A stretch of DNA of 11,514 nucleotides, taken from assembly GCA_023437485.1 (NCBI GenBank), contig JAEZGB010000092.1, forward strand, positions 1-11,514. The letters run 5' to 3'. The notes below the pieces were generated by a model. The model saw nothing but the letters and a program-made list of their open reading frames with translations, searched no databases and had not been told where the DNA came from. This DNA is from Bacteroidota bacterium (GTDB taxonomy: Bacteria > Bacteroidota > Bacteroidia > Flavobacteriales > Flavobacteriaceae). The translations under genes and the position numbers were made by a program. Shown here one piece after another: positions 5,785 through 11,514 of the stretch (position 1 is its first letter; every line of letters starts with the position of its first letter).

Positions 5785-8445
5785 GAATAAAGTGATCTGT
5801 CCTTCGTCATCTACCTGTATATCGGGCAACTCCTCCGGATTGGAACTTACGGTTGACTCATCGGAAACTTCAAGTTCTTCAGGCACAACTTCTTCCGGCG
5901 GTTCATAAGGCAGCGGGTCAAGCAGGTTGATCTGCTTGATCTTGTCGGTGGTGAGCTGGTTACCCAGCGCCTTTATTCCCTTTACCGAGATAAATGCCTC
6001 CAGATCAACAACCTGGTTTTCCTTCTGGAAGCCCTTGACCTTGGCGAACACCACCTCGGCGACCGGGCGGTAATCGGTGGCGACAATCTCGAGTTGAGAA
6101 TTGGGATGTTCGGAGATGAAGGTTTCCTCCCTGGCCTCATTCTCGATCAGGAACCGTTTAACGTAATAGCGCTCCTTCTCGCCGTCAAAATAAATGGCCG
6201 AGACCGGCTTGGACGGAATCCACTTCTCTAGCACAATCATGTCGGGGTCAAAGTGCGTGGTAAGTTCGGGAATGATCGTACGGGCCTTACCGGTCTGCGT
6301 GATCACCAAAAGCCTGTCGTTTGGCCTGAATTCGCCCAATAATTCGCCGCGCCCGTCGGCATTGAGTTTTTGGACCGTATCGTCAAACCAGATCTTACGT
6401 GGCTTGAGTGTCGAAATCCCCTTCTCCTTTAGTTCAATTTTCTTGATCGGGTACTTGCTCACGGTATTTCCGCGTGATGCACGGCCCTTGATGGCAACGT
6501 CGGCAAAATCCACGTCCCACTTCAGCTTTTTGATTGACCCGACCTGGCGCAGCAAAATCGTGATCACTTCGGCCTCGCCATTGGGGTTCGCCGAGAAATA
6601 CAGCACCTGTGAACCTTTGGTCCCATTGGTCAAATCATAGGGTTTGTCGCGCGTCACGCCCGAAACATTGAACCTTTTGATATAAGATGGACCGGATTTC
6701 CCGTCGCGGTAGACCATGTTGTAGATGGTGCGTTTGTCGTGTTTGTCAAAAACCGCAACGTGGATGATATCCTTGCCGATAAAAGTTTTTTCCGAAACCT
6801 TGCTCACCATCATTGAGCCGTCACGGAGGAAGATGATGATGTCGTCAATGTCAGAGCAATCGCACACATACTCATCCTTTTTGAGGTTGGTGCCGACAAA
6901 ACCTTCCTCGCGGTTAACGTACAATTTGGTGTTCCGAAGCACGACCTTGGTGGCCTCGATGTCGTCGAAGATCCTGAGTTCAGTCTGGCGTTCGCGGCCC
7001 TTGCCGTATTTTTCCCTGAGCTTAGTGAAGTAAGCAATCGCGAAATCGGTCAGGTGCTCGAGATCGTACTTGACCTGCTCGATCTCGCCCTCGAGCGCCT
7101 CAATTTTTTCCTGAGCCTTGTCAATGTCGAATTTGGAAATGCGCTTGATGCGGATTTCGGTAAGACGGACGATATCCTCCTCAGTCACCGCGCGCTTTAA
7201 ATGTTGGGTGTGCGGTTTCAGGCCTTCGCCGATGGCCGATATCACGCCTTCCCAGGTTTCTTCTTCCTCGATCAGTCGGTAGATGCGGTTCTCGATAAAA
7301 ATGCGCTCCAGCGATTGAAAATGCCAGTTTTCCTCGAGTTCGCCCAGTTGTATCTCGAGTTCCTGCTTCAACAAATCAACGGTGCGATGCGTCGATATCC
7401 GAAGCATTTCTGAAACTCCCACGAACCTCGGCTTGTGGTCCTCGATCACGCAACCCAACGGCGCCACCGAAGTCTCGCAAGCCGTAAAGGCGAACAGCGC
7501 GTCGATGGTCTTGTCGGGCGAAACCCCGGGGAAAAGGTGGATCAGGATTTCCACCTCGGCGGCGGTATTGTCCTCAATCTTCTTGATTTTGATTTTGCCC
7601 TTCTCGTTGGCCTTGAGGATGCTGTCAATCAGCGACGATGTATTTGTGGAAAACGGAATCTGGGTAATCACCAGCGTGTTCTTGTCGAGCTGCGAAATTT
7701 TCGCGCGGACCCGGACACGGCCGCCGCGCATTCCGTCGTTGTACCCTGAAACATCGGCGATCCCGCCTGTTTGGAAGTCAGGGAAAAGCTGGAAACTCCT
7801 GCCTTTGAGGATGCGGATCGAGGCGTCGATCAGTTCGTTGAAATTGTGCGGCAACACCTTGGTCGAAAGCCCGACGGCGATCCCTTCGGCTCCCTGCGCA
7901 AGCAAAAGAGGAAACTTCACCGGAAGGTTTACCGGCTCATTGCGGCGGCCGTCATATGAGGCGGCCCATTCGGTGATCTTGGGCGAGTAAAGAACTTCAA
8001 GTGCAAACTTGGACAAACGCGCCTCGATGTAACGCGAGGCTGCGGCGCCGTCGCCTGTTAGTATATTCCCCCAGTTTCCCTGAGTATCGATAAGCAAATC
8101 CTTCTGCCCAATCTGCACCATGGCATCGGCGATGGATTGGTCGCCATGCGGATGGTACTGCATGGTATGCCCCACCACGTTGGCGACCTTGTTATAACGC
8201 CCGTCGTCGAGTTCCTTGAGCGAGTGCATGATGCGGCGTTGCACGGGTTTAAAACCGTCCTCGATGGCGGGCACCGCGCGCTCCAGAATTACATACGAGG
8301 CATAATCCAGGAACCAGTCCTTGTACATCCCCGTGACCTTGGTGATGGTATCGTCGGGGTTTACCTCGCCGTGGTCGTAAAAATGGTCGCCGCCTTCCCC
8401 GTCGGGAGTGTTGTCCGGTAAAATTATATCTTCTTCTTCGTCCAT
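5782..8445 (-). CDS. parC: DNA topoisomerase IV subunit A (ParC/GyrA family)
   Basis: An 887-residue cytoplasmic subunit that cuts and rejoins DNA to unlink daughter chromosomes together with subunit B. The breakage-reunion domain begins near residue 36 (ITKVTGMYKDWFLDYASYVI); the catalytic tyrosine is Tyr139, preceded by Arg138, in AAASRYIEARLS. The tower and coiled coil span about 340-475, and the C-terminal beta-pinwheel starts near 505. The GyrA-box (QRRGGKG type) needed for wrapping and supercoiling is absent; the nearest segment is KGRASRGN at 653-660, which points to topoisomerase IV, not gyrase. In the quinolone region HPHGDQSIADAMV, Gln103 sits at the GyrA Ser83 position and Asp107 at Asp87. 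The tail from about 844 is acidic and ends QITLF, which resembles a sliding-clamp-binding motif. It lies 276 bp after subunit B with no visible promoter, so cotranscription is likely. Confidence 0.96.
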   Translation of the reverse strand: MDEEEDIILPDNTPDGEGGDHFYDHGEVNPDDTITKVTGMYKDWFLDYASYVILERAVPAIEDGFKPVQRRIMHSLKELDDGRYNKVANVVGHTMQYHPHGDQSIADAMVQIGQKDLLIDTQGNWGNILTGDGAAASRYIEARLSKFALEVLYSPKITEWAASYDGRRNEPVNLPVKFPLLLAQGAEGIAVGLSTKVLPHNFNELIDASIRILKGRSFQLFPDFQTGGIADVSGYNDGMRGGRVRVRAKISQLDKNTLVITQIPFSTNTSSLIDSILKANEKGKIKIKKIEDNTAAEVEILIHLFPGVSPDKTIDALFAFTACETSVAPLGCVIEDHKPRFVGVSEMLRISTHRTVDLLKQELEIQLGELEENWHFQSLERIFIENRIYRLIEEEETWEGVISAIGEGLKPHTQHLKRAVTEEDIVRLTEIRIKRISKFDIDKAQEKIEALEGEIEQVKYDLEHLTDFAIAYFTKLREKYGKGRERQTELRIFDDIEATKVVLRNTKLYVNREEGFVGTNLKKDEYVCDCSDIDDIIIFLRDGSMMVSKVSEKTFIGKDIIHVAVFDKHDKRTIYNMVYRDGKSGPSYIKRFNVSGVTRDKPYDLTNGTKGSQVLYFSANPNGEAEVITILLRQVGSIKKLKWDVDFADVAIKGRASRGNTVSKYPIKKIELKEKGISTLKPRKIWFDDTVQKLNADGRGELLGEFRPNDRLLVITQTGKARTIIPELTTHFDPDMIVLEKWIPSKPVSAIYFDGEKERYYVKRFLIENEAREETFISEHPNSQLEIVATDYRPVAEVVFAKVKGFQKENQVVDLEAFISVKGIKALGNQLTTDKIKQINLLDPLPYEPPEEVVPEELEVSDESTVSSNPEELPDIQVDDEGQITLF

Positions 8446-8450
8446 ATTTT

Positions 8451-8478
8451 AGTCGAAAGTCGAAAGTCGAAAGACTAA
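8451..8478. repeat. Heptamer array AGTCGAA x3 plus a decayed unit, just before the topoisomerase IV A start
   Basis: AGTCGAA at 8451, 8458 and 8465 is followed by AGACTAA (8472) and a weaker AGACTCT (8479). On the coding (minus) strand the unit is TTCGACT and the array ends 5 bp before the ATG at 8445, so it forms the end of the untranslated leader. The unit shares the core TTCGAC with the array at 2316-2364. Confidence 0.8.
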
Positions 8479-8503
8479 AGACTCTTTACAATTAGTCATA
8501 TGT

Positions 8504-8634
8504 CGCAGCCCTGATGGAAGCGACCCGAGGCCAAAGGCCGAACTGGCGCAGCATATCCTTTTGCGAGGCCACGAGCAAAAAATTGCTTCGCCAGTTCGCT
8601 CCGCTCGTGTTAGCGTACAGCAGGCAATGCTGCC
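8504..8634. repeat. GC-rich structured intergenic element with nested and crossing inverted repeats
   Basis: This stretch between the topoisomerase IV genes holds perfect inverted repeats: CGAACTGGCG (8539-8548) with CGCCAGTTCG (8589-8598); TTTTGC (8559-8564) with GCAAAA (8575-8580) inside it; an outer CCTG (8510-8513) with CAGG (8621-8624); and local hairpins GGCC-AAA-GGCC (8529-8539) and GGCA-ATGC-TGCC (8623-8634). CACGAGC (8570-8576) also pairs with GCTCGTG (8603-8609), which crosses the 10-bp stem. Parts of it (CCTGATGGAAGCG, ATCCTTTTGCG, then GCAAAA and AGCAGG) resemble a dispersed flavobacterial intergenic repeat that I know from memory. No coding potential is seen. It may be an mRNA structure, a dispersed repeat copy, or both. 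Confidence 0.6.
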
Positions 8635-8691
8635 AAAACAATTAATAAGTAATAATGAATAATTTCCTCCTTGTCGCTTTTGTGGTTCCTC

Positions 8692-8719
8692 AATTATTAA
8701 TTATTAATTATTAACTATT
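8692..8719. repeat. AT heptamer array AATTATT x3 plus AACTATT, next to the topoisomerase IV B stop
   Basis: Units at 8692, 8699 and 8706 are identical, and the fourth (8713) has one change. The register continues as AATTACC (8720-8726), which contains the subunit B stop codon (8724-8722). It follows the same pattern as the octamer array that overlaps the ZIP stop. The rest of the 8446-8721 gap (8635-8691) is AT-rich with no recognised feature. Confidence 0.8.
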
Positions 8720-8721
8720 AA

Positions 8722-10572
8722 TTACCCCTCGTGTACATCAATTTCCACCTTCAAATTATTGATGATGAAATCCTGCCTGTCGGGCGTGTTTTTGCCCATG
8801 TAAAAGGATAAAAGCTGTTCAATCGAGGTCGCCTTGTCCAGCATGACGGGCTCCAGGCGAATGTCGTCGCCGATAAAAAACCCGAACTCGTTTGGCGAAA
8901 TCTCACCCAATCCCTTGAATCGCGTAATCTCAGGTTTTGGTTTGAGCTTCTCGATGGCGGCACGGCGTTCCTCGTCGCTGTAACAATATATCGTCTCTTT
9001 CTTGTTCCGGACCCTGAAAAGCGGCGTTTGCAAAATGTAAAGGTGGCCTTCCTTGATGAGTTCGGGGAAAAATTGCAAAAAGAAGGTGATGAGCAAAAGG
9101 CGGATGTGCATCCCGTCAACATCGGCATCGGTGGCAATGACGATGTTGTTGTAACGGAGATCGCCAAGGTCTTCCTCGATATTGAGCGCGGCCTGCAAAA
9201 GGTTGAATTCCTCGTTCTCGTACACGATCTTCTTGGTCATCCCGTAGGAATTGAGCGGCTTACCGCGGAGGCTGAAGACCGCCTGGGTGTTGACATCGCG
9301 CGATTTGGTGATGGATCCCGATGCCGAATCTCCCTCAGTGATAAACAGCGTGGATTCCAGGTAGCGCGGATTCTTGATATCGGTCAAATGGATGCGGCAA
9401 TCGCGCAGTTTCTTGTTGTGCAGGCTCGCCTTTTTGGCGCGGTCCCGGGCGAGTTTGCGGATGCCCGAAAGTTCCTTGCGCTCGCGTTCGGCCTGGAGGA
9501 TTTTGCGGAGCAGCAGCTCGGCCGTTTCAGGGTTTTTATGCAGGTAATTGTCGAGTTTGGTCTTGACAAAATCATTGATAAAGGTGCGTACGGTGGGCAG
9601 ATCCGGGCCCATGTCGGTCGATCCGAGCTTGGTCTTGGTCTGCGACTCGAAAACCGGCTCCATAACCTTGACACTCACCGCCGAAACGATTGATTTTCGT
9701 ATATCCGAAGGCTCAAAGCCTTTGTTGTAGAATTCGCGGATGGTCTTCACCACGGCCTCGCGGAAGGCGACCAGGTGCGTGCCCCCCTGAGTGGTGTTTT
9801 GCCCGTTGACAAACGAGTGGTATTCCTCCGAATACTGCGACTTTGAGTGCGTCATCGCAATCTCGATATCGTCGCCCAAAAGATGGATTACCGGATAAAC
9901 TTTGTCTTCTTCAGTAATATTTTCCTCCAATAGGTCTTTGAGGCCATTATCGGAATAATATTTCTCGCCGTTGTAGATGATGCTCAGCCCCGTGTTCAGG
10001 TAGCAGTAATTCTTGAGCATCTTGACCACATATTCGTTGCGGAATTTGTAGTTTTTGAAAATGGCCTCGTCCGGCGTAAAGACAACCTTGGTTCCCTTGC
10101 GCTTGGTGGTTTCCACCACATCCTCTTCATGAATCAGGTTTCCGGCAGAGAATTCGGCCGATTTTAATTTTTCTTCGCGAACCGATTCGACACGAAAGAA
10201 ATTGGAAAGCGCGTTCACCGCCTTTGTACCGACGCCGTTTAATCCGACCGATTTCTTGAAAGCGAGTGAATCGTACTTGCCGCCGGTGTTCATTCGGGAC
10301 ACAACATCGACTACCTTTCCAAGCGGAATCCCGCGGCCATAATCGCGGACCGAAACCGTTTTGTCCCTGATGGTGACCTCAATGGTCTTGCCCGCGCCCA
10401 TGACAAACTCGTCGATGCAGTTGTCAATGACCTCCTTCAAAAGGATATAGATACCGTCGTCAGGGGAAGATCCATCGCCCAACTTACCGATATACATCCC
10501 CGGGCGCATGCGGATGTGTTCCTTCCAGTCAAGCGATCGTATGTTGTCTTCGGTATATTGGGTTTCGGCCAT
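8722..10572 (-). CDS. parE: DNA topoisomerase IV subunit B (ParE/GyrB family)
   Basis: A 616-residue ATPase subunit of topoisomerase IV. The GHKL ATP-binding domain shows LLKEVIDN (Glu47 as general base, Asn51 for magnesium), DYGRGIP (Asp78, contacting adenine) and GLNGVGTKAVNALS (110-123). The transducer has the QTK loop at 311-313, reaching the ATP phosphate. The TOPRIM domain has EGDSASGS (Glu413) and DADVDG (Asp482, Asp484) for the catalytic metal, then FKGLGEISPNEFG near 552-564. Length fits ParE and lacks the large insert of proteobacterial GyrB. I chose the ATG at 10572 (MAETQYTEDNIRSLDWKEHI): a farther in-frame ATG at 10623 would add 17 residues unlike the family and would place the promoter inside the gene. 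Subunit A follows 276 bp downstream on the same strand. Confidence 0.96.
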   Translation of the reverse strand: MAETQYTEDNIRSLDWKEHIRMRPGMYIGKLGDGSSPDDGIYILLKEVIDNCIDEFVMGAGKTIEVTIRDKTVSVRDYGRGIPLGKVVDVVSRMNTGGKYDSLAFKKSVGLNGVGTKAVNALSNFFRVESVREEKLKSAEFSAGNLIHEEDVVETTKRKGTKVVFTPDEAIFKNYKFRNEYVVKMLKNYCYLNTGLSIIYNGEKYYSDNGLKDLLEENITEEDKVYPVIHLLGDDIEIAMTHSKSQYSEEYHSFVNGQNTTQGGTHLVAFREAVVKTIREFYNKGFEPSDIRKSIVSAVSVKVMEPVFESQTKTKLGSTDMGPDLPTVRTFINDFVKTKLDNYLHKNPETAELLLRKILQAERERKELSGIRKLARDRAKKASLHNKKLRDCRIHLTDIKNPRYLESTLFITEGDSASGSITKSRDVNTQAVFSLRGKPLNSYGMTKKIVYENEEFNLLQAALNIEEDLGDLRYNNIVIATDADVDGMHIRLLLITFFLQFFPELIKEGHLYILQTPLFRVRNKKETIYCYSDEERRAAIEKLKPKPEITRFKGLGEISPNEFGFFIGDDIRLEPVMLDKATSIEQLLSFYMGKNTPDRQDFIINNLKVEIDVHEG

Positions 10573-10592
10573 CGCGCATTCGTGTGTGGGCG

Positions 10593-10623
10593 CTAATATA
10601 GGCGATGCGGCCAGAAATCTCAA
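10593..10623 (-). promoter_or_regulatory. Promoter for topoisomerase IV subunit B
   Basis: On the minus strand, TTG (10623-10621) is followed 20 bp later by TATATTAG (10600-10593), matching the Bacteroidota -33/-7 pattern TTG / TAnnTTTG with one mismatch. The box ends 20 bp before the ATG at 10572, predicting a leader of about 14 nt. There is no Shine-Dalgarno sequence. This is the best promoter match in the window and supports the chosen start. Confidence 0.6.
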
Positions 10624-10631
10624 GGCATCGC
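10602..10631. promoter_or_regulatory. Inverted repeat overlapping the topoisomerase IV B promoter
   Basis: GCGATGC (10602-10608) and GCATCGC (10625-10631) form a perfect 7-bp inverted repeat with 16 bp between the arms. One arm sits in the promoter spacer and the other just upstream of the -33 TTG. It could be an operator, or a weak hairpin at the end of the upstream transglutaminase transcript (no T-tract follows). Function is unproven. Confidence 0.35.
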
Positions 10632-10664
10632 GCCGAAAGTTATTAAACGCGATATTGACAAAAT

Positions 10665-11514
10665 TCAGGCGTTTGGACGCGAAATCTTGTAGGAAACCAT
10701 CGGTTTTTCATTGACGAAAATAGTCACGGTACCGGCAAAGTTCCGATCGATGGGAACGGTAAAGCGGCCAGAATGGGATTTGACGCGTTGCAGTGTATTC
10801 TGGCGGTTGGTAATGTAATAAACACGGTCTCCCGATGATAGGTTACCGATGCTGAAGTCGATGGGACCGTTATTGGCAAGATGCCCGTCAATACGATCAA
10901 TGTTGTAATCAGAACGGATGTAGGAAGGATGGAAAATCGGTTGCCGTGCAAATTCCGAAGGATTTTTCTTAACTAATAGCCATCTTTGATCTTCGGGGAA
11001 ATGGTTCATGAAAAAACGCTCGGGATCCGGCATGAAGTACGCATCGGTAAAAGCGTACCTGAATTTGCCCGAGGCGCCATCAACTGATCCGGCGGCCCAG
11101 GTTACATCTATTAGCTCCCATTTGCCGCCAATTTTTACGGCATTCCAAACATGGTCATTCTCCTTTGGCAGCTGTCCGATTTGTGAAATATTGGTGCGGC
11201 TGACTCCGGCAATGATGTGGGATTCAAGCCCGAAGTGGCCCAAAAGGTCCTGCATCAGCGAAGCATACCCCTCGCAAACACCTTTGCGGGTCCGGAGCGT
11301 GCGCGAGACGAGCGATTTCCGAAATGCCGCTTCTTTTTTGACCCGATCGGCATCGGAAGTATATTTATAAGCAATAGTGTTCCCAAGCTTATATTCATTC
11401 ATGTCATAGGCGATGTTGGTCGCGATCCAGGTATAGGCGCCGCGTACACGCTCACGGACCGATGCAAAATCCTGCATGATGCGCGAGGCCAGTTGGGCCG
11501 AACTGGTAAGGTGC
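10665..11514 (-). CDS. Transglutaminase-like domain protein (N-terminus cut by window edge)
   Basis: The reverse strand is open from the right edge to a TGA at 10667-10665, giving 282 visible residues; the reading frame continues upstream of the internal Met at 11477, so the true start is outside the window. It belongs to the transglutaminase/protease-like superfamily. The papain-like triad is visible as Cys80 in TRKGVCEGYASLM, His121 in ENDHVWNAV and Asp136 in LIDVTWAAG. The leading segment RVRGAYTWIATNIAYD is typical of flavobacterial members. The C-terminal part (about 190-282) looks beta-rich and may be a separate substrate or envelope domain. Such proteins are usually exported or periplasmic, but the signal peptide would be outside the window. 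With all three catalytic residues present, peptidase or amidase-type activity is plausible; the substrate is unknown. It ends 92 bp before the topoisomerase IV B start. Confidence 0.88.
   Translation of the reverse strand, partial: HLTSSAQLASRIMQDFASVRERVRGAYTWIATNIAYDMNEYKLGNTIAYKYTSDADRVKKEAAFRKSLVSRTLRTRKGVCEGYASLMQDLLGHFGLESHIIAGVSRTNISQIGQLPKENDHVWNAVKIGGKWELIDVTWAAGSVDGASGKFRYAFTDAYFMPDPERFFMNHFPEDQRWLLVKKNPSEFARQPIFHPSYIRSDYNIDRIDGHLANNGPIDFSIGNLSSGDRVYYITNRQNTLQRVKSHSGRFTVPIDRNFAGTVTIFVNEKPMVSYKISRPNA

Noticed and set aside
7382..7990. A 202-codon plus-strand open frame inside topoisomerase IV A
   Set aside because: Antisense shadow; low-complexity Ser/Arg-rich product with no motif.
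8509..8522. Hammerhead ribozyme core in the topoisomerase IV intergenic element
   Set aside because: CTGATGG lacks the required CUGAUGA, and no GAAA segment is placed correctly.
8536..8546. GGCCGAACTGG shared with the right end of the window (near 11496-11506)
   Set aside because: The second copy is inside the transglutaminase reading frame, and 11 bp alone can occur by chance; no wider similarity is seen.
9028..9693. A 221-codon plus-strand open frame inside topoisomerase IV B
   Set aside because: Antisense shadow of a gene with full TOPRIM and GHKL motifs; no family resemblance.
10573..10623. Upstream start for topoisomerase IV B at 10623
   Set aside because: The extra 17 residues do not fit the family, and the TTG / TATATTAG promoter lies within that stretch.

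Overview
The window reads as an ordinary chromosomal segment of a Bacteroidota bacterium, most likely a member of the Flavobacteriaceae with fairly balanced GC. The evidence is the family membership and order of the genes (THUMP RNA methyltransferase, MurQ followed by a small DUF6095-like membrane protein, a TerC protein, and Bacteroidota-type topoisomerase IV A and B), promoters that look like TTG / TAnnTTTG, starts without Shine-Dalgarno sequences, and short 7-8 bp tandem repeats between genes. I see no phage, transposon, CRISPR, tRNA or rRNA signal.

Layout. At the left edge (1-754, minus) is the N-terminal two thirds of a THUMP-type RNA methyltransferase. It is divergent from a rightward pair (817-2243): a class I SAM methyltransferase whose stop codon overlaps the start of a ZIP metal transporter. 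A 156-bp gap (2244-2399) is almost entirely short tandem repeats of three kinds, which overlap the ZIP stop at one end and the murQ start at the other. Then comes a very compact rightward operon (2400-5180): murQ, a two-helix DUF6095-like protein, a Qnr-like pentapeptide-repeat protein, a small lipoprotein of unknown function and a TerC-family membrane protein, joined by 1-nt overlaps or 1-nt gaps. A separate rightward glycine-zipper lipoprotein (5257-5739) ends at a bidirectional terminator.

The right half is leftward. A transglutaminase-like protein (10665-11514, cut by the window edge) is followed by topoisomerase IV subunit B (8722-10572) from its own promoter, then a 276-bp spacer holding a GC-rich element of nested and crossing inverted repeats between two AT-rich heptamer arrays, then topoisomerase IV subunit A (5782-8445). 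I see no promoter for subunit A, so B and A are probably cotranscribed, which would put the structured element in their mRNA.

Functions are mainly housekeeping: RNA modification, metal handling (ZIP, TerC), peptidoglycan recycling (MurQ), envelope lipoproteins and chromosome decatenation. I do not see a clear new multi-gene system. The points most worth a second look are the structured element between the topoisomerase IV genes, the tandem-repeat cassette before murQ, a C-terminal QITLF (clamp-binding-like) motif and a Gln at the quinolone-serine position in subunit A, and a Qnr-like pentapeptide-repeat protein near the topoisomerase IV locus.
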